DNA of 64,000 bases from positions 62,001 to 126,000 of the forward strand of contig NZ_FTNT01000003.1 in assembly GCF_900156495.1 (NCBI RefSeq), given 5' to 3'. Below are positions 16,820 to 24,761 of the stretch, in pieces; positions within the stretch are counted from its first letter, which is position 1; each line of letters starts with the position of its first letter. Made by a program: the position numbers and the translations under genes. This DNA comes from Williamsia sterculiae (GTDB taxonomy: Bacteria; Actinomycetota; Actinomycetes; Mycobacteriales; Mycobacteriaceae). A model generated the notes under the pieces. It worked only from the letters and a program-made list of their open reading frames with translations. It was not told where the DNA came from and ran no database searches.

Positions 16820-18874
16820 TCAGGCGGCGACGGTGTGCGTGGTGGCGGTGACCTCGGACTGCTGTTCGGTGCGGGCCTGATGATGTACCCGCATCTGTTT
16901 GAGGGCGAGGACCAGAGTCGCGCTGATCACCATCCCGACCAGCAGCGACAGCAGGAACCCGAACACATTGCCCATCGCGAAGAAGACGAAGATGCCGCCG
17001 TGCGGTGCCCGCAGGGTCACGTCGAAGGCCATCACCAGGGCGCCGGTCACGGCGCCGCCCGCCATCATCGACGGGATCACCCGCAGCGGGTCGACGGCCG
17101 CGAACGGGATCGCCCCCTCGGAGATGAACGACGCGCCGAGCAACCACGCCGCCTTGCCGTTCTCCCGTTCCGGCTCGGTGAACAGTCGTGGTCGCAGTGC
17201 GGTGGCCAGGGCCAGGGCCAACGGTGGGACCATACCCGCGGCCATCACCGCTGCCATGATGCGCAGTTGCGCCGGATCGCCGCTGGACAGGCCCTGCACC
17301 GCGAACGCGTACGCCGCCTTGTTGACCGGGCCGCCGAGATCGAAGCACATCATGAGGCCGAGGATGATGCCCAAGATGATCGCCGAGGTGCCGGACAACC
17401 CGTTGAGCCAGTCGGTCAGCGAGGTGTTGACCCACGCCAGGGGGCGACCGAGGAACAGGAACATGATGCCGCCGGTCGCCAGGGTGGCCAGCAACGGGAT
17501 GATGACCACGGGCATCAGGCCGCGCGCCCACGCGGGCAACGGGATCCGTCCCACCCAGAGGGCGACGAAGCCGCCGAGCAGACCGCCGACCAGACCGCCG
17601 ATGAAGCCGGCGCCGACGAAGACGGCCACCGCGCCCGCAGTGAAGCCTGGTGCGAGACCGGGTCGGTCGGCGATGGCGTAGGCGATGTAACCGGCGAGGG
17701 CAGGGACCAGGAACGAGAAGGCCAGGCCGCCCAGGGTGAAGCAGATGGCGCCGAGGTACTGGGCGAGGCCGCCCGACGGCAGGTTCCACAGGCTGTTGCT
17801 CAACGCGATGGTCTTGCCGATGGCCTCGGTGCCGTCCGCCGATCCCGGTGGGGCCAGGGCGATCTTGTACCCGCCGAGCAGAAAGCCGAGGGCGATGAGC
17901 AGACCACCGGCGGCGACGAACGGGATCATGTAGCTGACTCCGGTGAGCAGTACCTGGCGTAACCGGGTACCCCACCCGAGATCCCCACCGGCCGTCGAGG
18001 CGGTGGCCGCGGCAGCGGTGTCACCGCCGACACGCGACGCGTCGGGGTCGCCTGCGGCCGCGACGGCCTCGGCGATCATCACATCGGGTTCGTTGATGGC
18101 GCGCTTCACCCCGGAGGCGATGACAGGTTTGCCTGCGAACCGGTCACGGTTCTTGACGCCCACGTCGGTGGCGAAGATGACGGCGTCCGCGTCGCGGATC
18201 ACCGATGGATCGGTCGGGGTGTTGGCCGACGAACCCTGGGTCTCGACCACCAGATCGACCCCGGCGCGTTCGGCGGCGAACTTCAGTGCGTCGGCGGCCA
18301 TGTAGGTGTGCGCGATACCGGTCGGGCAGGCGGTGATCGCAACCAGTCGGGTGGCTGCCTTCGCCGGTGCGCCGCCGGACGCCGCCGGAACCGCGGCGGC
18401 AGCAGGAGATGTGGCTGGGGCGGGGTTGATGGCCTGGTCCACCAGGGCGACCACCTCGTCGGCCGACTTCGCGTTGCGCAGCGAGGTGACGAAGTCGGGC
18501 CGTACCAACGCGCGAGCCAGTGAACTCAGCAACTTCATGTGCTGCGAACCACCGGACGCGGGGGCTGCGATGAGGAACACGAGGTCGGCGGGGCCGTCCT
18601 TGGCGCCGAAGTCGACGGCAGGCGCGAGGCGGGCGAACGACAGGCCGGCGGCCGAGACACCCTCGGTGCGGCAGTGCGGGATGGCGATACCACCGGGCAA
18701 TCCGGTCGCCGACTGCGCCTCGCGCGCCATCGCGGCCTCGTTCACGGCAACGGTGTCGTGGACCCGGCCGTCGGCGGCCAGTCGTTCCACGAGGAAGTCG
18801 ATGACCTCGGACTTCTCGGCACCGGCGTCGACGTCGAGGGCGACGAGGTCGGTGGTGATGATGTTCTCTGACAT
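16820..18874 (-). CDS. fruA: FruA, fructose-specific PTS EIIABC
   Basis: FruA imports fructose and releases fructose 1-phosphate inside the cell. The 684-residue protein carries three fused domains: EIIA (residues about 1-145, active His in GIAIPHCRTEG), an Ala/Pro linker, EIIB-fru (about 165-265, active Cys in ACPTGIAHTYMAA), and EIIC (about 320-655) with eight or more membrane helices and the DLGGPVNKAAYAF motif. The start at 18874 gives MSENIITTDLVALDV, the normal EIIA opening; a longer upstream reading exists but is low-complexity. The gene follows fruK by 55 bases, so the kinase for its product is made on the same transcript. Confidence 0.96.
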   Translation of the reverse strand: MSENIITTDLVALDVDAGAEKSEVIDFLVERLAADGRVHDTVAVNEAAMAREAQSATGLPGGIAIPHCRTEGVSAAGLSFARLAPAVDFGAKDGPADLVFLIAAPASGGSQHMKLLSSLARALVRPDFVTSLRNAKSADEVVALVDQAINPAPATSPAAAAVPAASGGAPAKAATRLVAITACPTGIAHTYMAADALKFAAERAGVDLVVETQGSSANTPTDPSVIRDADAVIFATDVGVKNRDRFAGKPVIASGVKRAINEPDVMIAEAVAAAGDPDASRVGGDTAAAATASTAGGDLGWGTRLRQVLLTGVSYMIPFVAAGGLLIALGFLLGGYKIALAPPGSADGTEAIGKTIALSNSLWNLPSGGLAQYLGAICFTLGGLAFSFLVPALAGYIAYAIADRPGLAPGFTAGAVAVFVGAGFIGGLVGGLLGGFVALWVGRIPLPAWARGLMPVVIIPLLATLATGGIMFLFLGRPLAWVNTSLTDWLNGLSGTSAIILGIILGLMMCFDLGGPVNKAAYAFAVQGLSSGDPAQLRIMAAVMAAGMVPPLALALATALRPRLFTEPERENGKAAWLLGASFISEGAIPFAAVDPLRVIPSMMAGGAVTGALVMAFDVTLRAPHGGIFVFFAMGNVFGFLLSLLVGMVISATLVLALKQMRVHHQARTEQQSEVTATTHTVAA

Positions 18875-18929
18875 TCTGGGCTTTCTCGAGTGGTGATGCG
18901 ATTCGGCGGGTGGATGGTCGGACGTGGTG

Positions 18930-19901
18930 TCAGGCGGCTCCGGGGGTGAGTTCGACGACTGCGACATCGGCGAGGCGGAGCTGGGCCGTGGTCGGCGGTT
19001 GGGTTCCGGGCAGGGCGGCGGCGGCGGCGCCGTAGGCGACGGCCGTGCGTAGGCATTCCGCGGGCGGCGCGTCCCGCGCCGCGGCGATCAGATAACCGGC
19101 CAGTGAGCTGTCACCCGCGCCGACCGTGGACAACGGGACGATCGATGGGGGAGACGCATACCAGCTCCCGGAACCGGTGAGCAGAAGAGCGCCGGCGGAC
19201 CCCAGGGTGGCGAGTACGCAGGAGCCGCTGAGTCGGGCGAGCTCACCGGCCGCGGCCAGCGCCGGACCGGGATCTCCTTGCGCTGCGGCATTTTCCAGGT
19301 CGTCACCGTTGACCCCGACCAACCCGGCCAGCTCGTGGGCGTTGGGTTTGAGCAGGTCCGGAGACGAGTCCGGGAAACCTGCGGCCACCTCGGCCAGCGG
19401 GCGGTCCGAGGTGTCCAGGGCGGTGCGGCAGTCCACGTCACGTAAGGCCGTCAGCACCTCGCGGTACCAGTCGACGGGGACCCCCGGGGGCAGGGAACCG
19501 CAGACGGCGACCCAGTCGGCGGTCCGTGCGTGGGTGAGCACGGTCCGCGTGAGAACGCCGAGTTCGTCGGGGCCGATACCGGCGCCGAGCAGGTTCAGTT
19601 TTGTGGTGGTGCCGTCTGGTTCGGTGACCGTGACGTTGCTGCGCACCTCGTCGGACACGGTGACCGCGTCCACCGGCAACCCGGTCGCGGCGAGGGCCAC
19701 CAACAGCGGGTCACCCGGACGAGCGGGGACGACGGCCAATGTCGATGCACCGGCGAGGTGCACCGCGCGGGAGACGTTGACGCCCTTACCGCCGGGCTCC
19801 TGACGCGAGGACAGCGCCCGGATCACCGAACCGCGCGTCAGCGGGCCGGGCAGGGCCACGGTGCGATCCATGCTGGGGTTGGCGGTGACGGTCACGATCA
19901 T
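18930..19901 (-). CDS. fruK: FruK, 1-phosphofructokinase
   Basis: FruK phosphorylates fructose 1-phosphate, the FruA product, to fructose 1,6-bisphosphate for glycolysis. The 323-residue protein belongs to the PfkB/ribokinase family: N-terminal IVTVTANPSMDRTVALPG, the substrate-site GGKGVNVSRA, and the C-terminal catalytic motif TVGAGDSSLAGYL with the base Asp in GAGD. The ATG overlaps the fruR stop by 4 bases, so the regulator and kinase are translationally coupled. The C terminus is complete. Confidence 0.95.
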   Translation of the reverse strand: MIVTVTANPSMDRTVALPGPLTRGSVIRALSSRQEPGGKGVNVSRAVHLAGASTLAVVPARPGDPLLVALAATGLPVDAVTVSDEVRSNVTVTEPDGTTTKLNLLGAGIGPDELGVLTRTVLTHARTADWVAVCGSLPPGVPVDWYREVLTALRDVDCRTALDTSDRPLAEVAAGFPDSSPDLLKPNAHELAGLVGVNGDDLENAAAQGDPGPALAAAGELARLSGSCVLATLGSAGALLLTGSGSWYASPPSIVPLSTVGAGDSSLAGYLIAAARDAPPAECLRTAVAYGAAAAALPGTQPPTTAQLRLADVAVVELTPGAA

Positions 19902-20689
19902 GCGATCACCACCTCCACACCGTGGGCCGACAGGGTCGCCGACAGGTCGGCGGGGATTCCCGCGTCGGTGACCAGTACGTCGATCTGTCCGAGGTCGGCG
20001 AACGACACCAACTCCTCGCGGCCCACCTTGGACGAGTCCGCCAACACCACGACCCGCTTGGCCGCGTCGATCATGGCCGCCTTGACCGCTCCCTCGTCGG
20101 TGTCCGGCGTGGACAGGCCGTGCTCCTCGCTGATCCCGTTGGTGCCGACGAAGGCGACATCGATGCGATAGCCACGTAGTTCGGTCAGGGTGGTCGGACC
20201 GACCGCGGCCTGGGTCAGTCCGCGGACCCGGCCGCCGAGTAGCTGCAGCTCCGCACGTCGGCGGCCCGATGTGGGTGCGGCCGGCTGGGCGGCGACGGTC
20301 GCGGCGATCTGCACCGAATTGGTGAAGACGGTGAGCGAGCGATCCGTGGGCAGGTGGGCGGCAGCCTGCACGGTGGTGGTGCCCGCGTCGATGAGCAGAC
20401 TGCCGCCGTCCGGTGGGCAGAAGCGGGCGGCGGCCGCCCCGATCCGCCGTTTGCGGTCAGGGTGAGAGGTCTCGCGCTCGGCGACACCGAGTTCACCCAT
20501 GGACACGGCATCGACGGGGACCGCGCCGCCGTGGACCCGTCGCAGGTGTCCTGCTCGTTCGAGGCTGGCCAGATCGCGGCGAACCGTCTCACTGGTGACG
20601 TCGAACGCGTCGGCGAGATCAGCGACCGATGCCCGACCCAGCGCATGCACCTGGTCGGCGATGGCGCGTTGGCGCTCTTCGGCGTACAC
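19898..20689 (-). CDS. fruR: FruR, DeoR-family regulator of the fructose PTS
   Basis: This 263-residue regulator has an N-terminal DeoR helix-turn-helix (about residues 3-57, with VADLADAFDVTSETVRRDL) and a C-terminal sugar-phosphate sensor domain with DAGTTTVQAAAHL and FVGTNGISEEHGL. DeoR-type FruR proteins of corynebacteria repress fru and PTS genes and respond to a fructose phosphate; that is the likely role here. It is the first gene of the fru cluster and is divergent from ptsI, so the 134-base gap probably contains operators acting both ways. Confidence 0.9.
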   Translation of the reverse strand: MYAEERQRAIADQVHALGRASVADLADAFDVTSETVRRDLASLERAGHLRRVHGGAVPVDAVSMGELGVAERETSHPDRKRRIGAAAARFCPPDGGSLLIDAGTTTVQAAAHLPTDRSLTVFTNSVQIAATVAAQPAAPTSGRRRAELQLLGGRVRGLTQAAVGPTTLTELRGYRIDVAFVGTNGISEEHGLSTPDTDEGAVKAAMIDAAKRVVVLADSSKVGREELVSFADLGQIDVLVTDAGIPADLSATLSAHGVEVVIA

Positions 20690-20736
20690 GGATGGCTCTC
20701 CGATCTGACAGGGTGAATCCGGTTACGAGGAAAATC

Positions 20737-20790
20737 TGTGTTTGTGTGGTCTCAGATGTTGATATGTATGTGTTTACGCCTGAGTGTGTT
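20737..20790 (+). promoter_or_regulatory. Three TGTGTT-type boxes between fruR and ptsI, probable FruR operators
   Basis: TGTGTTTGTG at 20737, TGTGTTTACG at 20769 and TGTGTTGAC at 20785 are direct repeats spaced 32 and 16 bases apart, close to whole helical turns. They lie in an unusually AT-rich stretch. The third runs into the ptsI -35. Assignment to FruR is inference from the adjacent DeoR gene. Confidence 0.55.
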
Positions 20791-20816
20791 GACAAGTCAA
20801 GGAATTCTTGTAACTT
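20789..20816 (+). promoter_or_regulatory. ptsI promoter
   Basis: TTGACA (20789-20794, perfect -35) and TAACTT (20811-20816) are 16 bases apart. Transcription would start about 20823, immediately before the ATG at 20824, so the ptsI transcript may also be leaderless. Confidence 0.7.
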
Positions 20817-20823
20817 CGATCAC

Positions 20824-22551
20824 ATGAGTTCGCACGTCGACGCCCCCGTCACCACCGACCCCGACACCACGGACACGGTGCCGGCCCGCACGGTGTTCAC
20901 CGGAACGCCGGTGGTCGCCGGGGTCGCCTATGCGCCGGTGATCCGGCCAGGGAAGCGGCCCGACGTACCCGACGCAGCATCCTCGGCGGTGGTCGACGAT
21001 GCCGAGCGTGTCGCCGAGGGCGAGCGTTTCACCGCGTCTGCCGCACGCGTAGCCGACCGGCTGCGCGCCCGCGCGTCCGCCGCGACCGGCGTGGCTGCCG
21101 AGGTGTTGTCCGCAACCGCAGGGTTGGCCCAGGACCGTGGCTGGACCGGCACGGTGGGCAAACTCATCGTCGCGGGCAGCACCGCGGAAACCGCGGTCGC
21201 CACCGCGAGCGCGCAGTTCGTCGACATGTTCACGACCCTCGGCGGCGTGATGGCCGAGCGGGTCACCGACCTGCGGGATGTACGTGACCGGGTTATCGCG
21301 GATTTGTCAGGGGTGCCTGAACCTGGTGTGCCGCAGCCTGATCGACCGTCGGTGCTATGTGCCGACGATCTTGCGCCTGCCGACACGGCAGGGCTCGATC
21401 CGGCCATGGTCCGGGGATTGGTCACCCGGCTGGGTGGTCCCACCAGTCATACCGCCATCATCGCGCGGCAACTCGGTATCCCCTGTGTGGTCGCCGTCGA
21501 CGGCCTCGACCGTGTCCCGGTGGGCACCCGCATCCTGGTCGACGGCGGTGCGGGGGAGATCACGGTGGAACCCGACCCGGATCAGGCCCGCGACCTCGAG
21601 CGGCAGCATGCGCGACACGCGGCCGAGATCGCCCGCTGGAACGGCCCCGGAACGACGGCCGACGGCGTTCCGGTGGCGATCCTGGCCAATGTGCAGGATG
21701 GGATCTCGGCTCGGAAAGCATCGACGGCGCCGGTCGAGGGGATCGGGCTGTTCCGTACGGAACTCGCGTTCCTCGACCGCGCGACCGAGCCCACGGTCGA
21801 CGAGCAGACGGCGATCTACCGCGAGGTACTCGAGGCATTTCCGGGCGGCAAGGTGGTGATCCGCACCCTCGACGCGGGATCGGACAAGCCGCTGCAGTTC
21901 GCCGACCAGGGGGTGGAGGCCAATCCGGCGCTCGGGGTGCGCGGACTGCGTATCGCCACCGGCTCCCCGGGGTTGCTCACCCACCAGCTCGACGCCATCG
22001 CCGCTGCCGCCGCGGCGACCGGCGAGTCGCCCTGGGTGATGGCACCGATGGTGGCGACCGCGGCCGAGGCGCGCGACTTCGCCGCGCTGTGCCGTGACCG
22101 CGGGCTGACCCCGGGCGTGATGGTCGAGGTCCCGGCCGCGGCACTGTTGGCGCCGGCGATCCTGGCCGAGGTCGACTTCGTCTCCATCGGCACCAACGAC
22201 CTGACCCAGTACACGATGGCCGCCGACCGGATGTCGTCGGAACTGGCAGCTCTGACCGATCCATGGCAACCCGCGGTACTGCGTCTCATCGAGATGGTCG
22301 GCCGGGCGGGCGGCGACGCGAACAAGCCGGTGGGAGTGTGCGGTGAGGCAGCGGCCGATCCGGTGTTGGCCTGTGTCCTGGTCGGTTTGGGCGTGACGTC
22401 GCTGTCCGGTGCCCCGACCTCGTCGGCTACCGTGGGAGCCCGGCTGGCCGACGCCGATCTGGCGCACTGCCGAGCGGCGGCCGCCGCGGCGCTGGCGACG
22501 GCCGATCCGATCGCCGCGCGCGAGGCGGCAGCGGCCGCACTGTCCGGCTGA
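20824..22551 (+). CDS. ptsI: Enzyme I of the PTS (PEP-protein phosphotransferase)
   Basis: Enzyme I takes phosphate from PEP and gives it to HPr. The 575-residue protein has the N-terminal HPr-binding and phosphohistidine domain, with the active His in GGPTSHTAIIARQLGIPC (about residue 210). The C-terminal PEP-binding barrel carries EGIGLFRTELAFL, MVEVPAAALLA and FVSIGTNDLTQYTMAADR. The ATG at 20824 directly follows a strong promoter. Together with ptsH, fruA, fruK and fruR this makes a self-sufficient fructose PTS in one locus. It converges with lexA. Confidence 0.95.
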   Translation: MSSHVDAPVTTDPDTTDTVPARTVFTGTPVVAGVAYAPVIRPGKRPDVPDAASSAVVDDAERVAEGERFTASAARVADRLRARASAATGVAAEVLSATAGLAQDRGWTGTVGKLIVAGSTAETAVATASAQFVDMFTTLGGVMAERVTDLRDVRDRVIADLSGVPEPGVPQPDRPSVLCADDLAPADTAGLDPAMVRGLVTRLGGPTSHTAIIARQLGIPCVVAVDGLDRVPVGTRILVDGGAGEITVEPDPDQARDLERQHARHAAEIARWNGPGTTADGVPVAILANVQDGISARKASTAPVEGIGLFRTELAFLDRATEPTVDEQTAIYREVLEAFPGGKVVIRTLDAGSDKPLQFADQGVEANPALGVRGLRIATGSPGLLTHQLDAIAAAAAATGESPWVMAPMVATAAEARDFAALCRDRGLTPGVMVEVPAAALLAPAILAEVDFVSIGTNDLTQYTMAADRMSSELAALTDPWQPAVLRLIEMVGRAGGDANKPVGVCGEAAADPVLACVLVGLGVTSLSGAPTSSATVGARLADADLAHCRAAAAAALATADPIAAREAAAAALSG

Positions 22552-22565
22552 TCGTCGCCCGGGGA

Positions 22566-22588
22566 ACGGGTCGGTCGGTCAGACCCGT
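22566..22588. terminator. Short hairpin between ptsI and lexA
   Basis: ACGGGTC (22566-22572) pairs with GACCCGT (22582-22588) around a 9-base loop. The right arm overlaps the end of lexA. It could serve both converging genes. Confidence 0.5.
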
Positions 22589-23307
22589 CGCATCACCGTG
22601 ACCACCTTGCCGAGAACAGCGGCATCGTTGCCGGGGATCGGCTCGAAAAGCGGGTTGTGCGGCATCAGCCACACCTCGCCCTTGGTGCGTTTGAACGTCT
22701 TGACGGTGGCCTCGCCGTCGATCATCGCGGCCACGATGTCGCCGTTGTCCGCGACGTTCTGCTGACGCACCACCACCCAGTCGCCGTCGCAGATGGCTGC
22801 GTCGACCATCGACTCGCCGACCACCCTGAGCAGGAACAGTGACCCCTCACCGACCAGCTCGCGCGGCAGCGGGAAGACGTCCTCGACGGCTTCCTCGGCG
22901 AGGATCGGACCGCCCGCCGCGATGCGCCCGAGTACCGGGACATACGTCGGGGAGGGTAGGGCCTCGCCGTCGACGCCGGGCGCCGCGGGGGGTGTCGGTG
23001 GGGCGTCCTGGGCGGGTGAGACCAGCACGGCCCGCGGGCGATTGTGGTCTCGTTTGAGCAGTCCCTTGCGCTCCAACGTCCGCAGCTGATGCGCCACCGA
23101 CGAGGTGGACGTGAGTCCCACGGCGTCCCCGATCTCGCGGATGCTCGGTGGGTAACCGCGGTCGCGCACGGACGACCGGATCACGTCGAGAACCTCCCGT
23201 GCACGCGGCGTCAGCGACGACTCGGCCTCGGCGGCGGACTCCTCGAAACCGGCGGCGGTGACGCCGGCGCCGAGCTTCTTCGACCCCGGTGTGGACTTCT
23301 CTGGCAC
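22579..23307 (-). CDS. lexA: LexA, SOS repressor
   Basis: LexA represses SOS genes until RecA filaments trigger its self-cleavage. The 242-residue protein has an N-terminal winged helix ([12 protein letters not shown] and [21 protein letters not shown]), the cleavage site in GRIAAGGP (Ala-Gly), and the Ser/Lys peptidase dyad in [15 protein letters not shown] and ATVKTFKR. The GTG at 23307 is chosen because AGGAGGAGA lies just upstream; a further upstream ATG would cross the SOS boxes. Three SOS boxes upstream imply autorepression and shared control with the divergent LysM gene. Confidence 0.96.
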   Translation of the reverse strand: MPEKSTPGSKKLGAGVTAAGFEESAAEAESSLTPRAREVLDVIRSSVRDRGYPPSIREIGDAVGLTSTSSVAHQLRTLERKGLLKRDHNRPRAVLVSPAQDAPPTPPAAPGVDGEALPSPTYVPVLGRIAAGGPILAEEAVEDVFPLPRELVGEGSLFLLRVVGESMVDAAICDGDWVVVRQQNVADNGDIVAAMIDGEATVKTFKRTKGEVWLMPHNPLFEPIPGNDAAVLGKVVTVMRRV

Positions 23308-23363
23308 TGTCTCCTCCTCTGACCAGCGGATATCGACGACGCTACTGCAAGAATGTCTCGATC

Positions 23364-23379
23364 TCAAACATTTGTTCGA
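23364..23379. promoter_or_regulatory. SOS box 1 of the lexA intergenic region
   Basis: TCAAACATTTGTTCGA has one mismatch to TCGAAC-N4-GTTCGA. It lies 57 bases upstream of the lexA start and is the box most likely to control lexA. Confidence 0.85.
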
Positions 23380-23416
23380 CGCGAGTCGCGCGGATGTCGG
23401 ACCCCCGTGGTACAAA

Positions 23417-23432
23417 TCGAACATGAGTTCAC
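23417..23432. promoter_or_regulatory. SOS box 2 of the lexA intergenic region
   Basis: TCGAACATGAGTTCAC has two mismatches in the right half-site. It abuts box 3 with no gap. An ATG inside it (23423) is in frame with the LysM gene but is unlikely to be used. Confidence 0.75.
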
Positions 23433-23448
23433 TCGAACACGTGATCGA
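23433..23448. promoter_or_regulatory. SOS box 3 of the lexA intergenic region
   Basis: TCGAACACGTGATCGA has one mismatch to consensus. It lies 65 bases before the GTG of the LysM gene and directly adjoins box 2. Confidence 0.8.
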
Positions 23449-23512
23449 CGCACGGCGGGCCCTTGTCGAGCCGTCGGGTACCGATCACGACCACCGACAT
23501 CTGGAGGGCTCC

Positions 23513-24103
23513 GTGACCGTTCTCGACTCCACCCCCCGCGGCGAGACCCCCCGCACCGCGGCGGACACCGCCGCGCGGTCGACGCGCGGACACGTCCCCA
23601 CGTCGGCCACCGGACGAACCGCCCGCCGCCGCGGCGGACGCCGCCCGGTCGCCCCGACGTCGACGGTGGCGGTTGCCGTGCCGGTGACCCGGCCCGTGCC
23701 GACGCGGAGTCGGCGTACCGCCGCCGAGTCCCGACGTCGTCCCGACGACCGCCGGATGACCTCTACTCGTGGCGGCACCGCCTGCCGTGGATCTCGCCGG
23801 ATCACGTCGGCGGTCCGGGTGTCGTGGGCGGCGGCGTTCGCGGTGGGGGTCGTGCTGGCCCTGACCGTCGTGATGTTCGCGCTGCTCGGAGGTGCCGTGC
23901 AGGATTCCGCCGCACCGGCGTCGACGGCCACCCAGGTGGTGCACGTGCGCGTGGGCGAGTCGCTGAGCGAGGTCGCGATGCGTACGGCACCCGATCGCGC
24001 ACCGCAGGCGGTGGTGAACGCCATCATCGCGCTCAATCACCTGGCCGACACGGGGGTGACCCCGGGACAGGCGTTGCTCACCCCGGTGTACGCCACTCCC
24101 TGA
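23513..24103 (+). CDS. SOS-linked LysM membrane protein (Rv2719c/ChiZ-like)
   Basis: This 196-residue protein has a long basic Arg/Thr/Pro-rich cytoplasmic N terminus (about residues 1-100), one membrane segment (about 104-129) and an extracellular LysM domain (about 141-190, with [16 protein letters not shown]). In M. tuberculosis the divergent neighbour of lexA, Rv2719c (ChiZ), is DNA-damage-induced and inhibits division with cell-wall hydrolase activity; this gene has the same place and architecture. The GTG at 23513 has GGAGGG just upstream and is preferred to the ATG at 23423, which lies within an SOS box. Function is inferred from position and domains. Confidence 0.85.
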   Translation: MTVLDSTPRGETPRTAADTAARSTRGHVPTSATGRTARRRGGRRPVAPTSTVAVAVPVTRPVPTRSRRTAAESRRRPDDRRMTSTRGGTACRGSRRITSAVRVSWAAAFAVGVVLALTVVMFALLGGAVQDSAAPASTATQVVHVRVGESLSEVAMRTAPDRAPQAVVNAIIALNHLADTGVTPGQALLTPVYATP

Positions 24104-24278
24104 GCCGCGTCGGGTCATGTCCAGTTCATCGCGTTCACCGCGGTGCCTCGGCGGCGCCGTCGGCTCGCTGTCGCACGCCGTGCCGGTATCCTCGACGGCG
24201 CGGGGCCGGGTCGATGGTCGACCCGGAGCGGATCCGGATCGCCGGTGTTCGCGACCCCCGGATGGCGACGAGGTCGAG

Positions 24279-24749
24279 ATGCACTGCCCCTTCTGCAAGA
24301 ACCCCGACACACGGGTCGTGGACTCGCGGGTGGCAGAGGATGGTCAGTTGATCCGCAGGCGTCGCTCCTGTCCCGAGTGTGGGCGGCGGTTCACCACTGT
24401 GGAATCGGCGGTGCTCGCCGTGGTCAAACGCAACGGTGTCACCGAGCCGTTCAGCCGCGAGAAGGTGATGCTGGGGGTGCGCCGCGCCTGTCAGGGGCGC
24501 GACGTCGACGAGGACAAGCTGCGGTTGCTCGCGCAACAGGTGGAGGACACCGTGCGTGCGTCCGGCAGCGCCGAGGTCCCGAGCAACGAGGTGGGATTGG
24601 CGATCCTCGGCCCGCTGCGGGAGCTCGACGAGGTCGCCTATCTCCGGTTCGCCTCGGTGTACCGATCCTTCGATTCGGTGGACGACTTCCAACGGGAGAT
24701 CGACGAGTTGCGTAGTCGCACGCCCGAGGCGGGCGTCACCTCGAACTGA
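24279..24749 (+). CDS. nrdR: NrdR, repressor of ribonucleotide reductase genes
   Basis: NrdR senses ATP/dATP and represses ribonucleotide reductase operons. The 156-residue protein has the N-terminal zinc ribbon (CPFC at the start, CPEC around residue 32, then GRRFTTVE) and the ATP-cone domain ([20 protein letters not shown] onward), matching the usual length of about 150. It follows the LysM gene on the same strand as in M. tuberculosis (Rv2718c). A TATCCT hexamer at 24187 could supply its own promoter. No ribonucleotide reductase gene is in the window. Confidence 0.96.
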   Translation: MHCPFCKNPDTRVVDSRVAEDGQLIRRRRSCPECGRRFTTVESAVLAVVKRNGVTEPFSREKVMLGVRRACQGRDVDEDKLRLLAQQVEDTVRASGSAEVPSNEVGLAILGPLRELDEVAYLRFASVYRSFDSVDDFQREIDELRSRTPEAGVTSN

Positions 24750-24761
24750 CCCTCGGTCTGC

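Noticed and set aside
23423-23425. ATG as the start of the LysM gene
   Set aside because: It lies inside an SOS box, and a GTG with GGAGGG upstream at 23513 is better.
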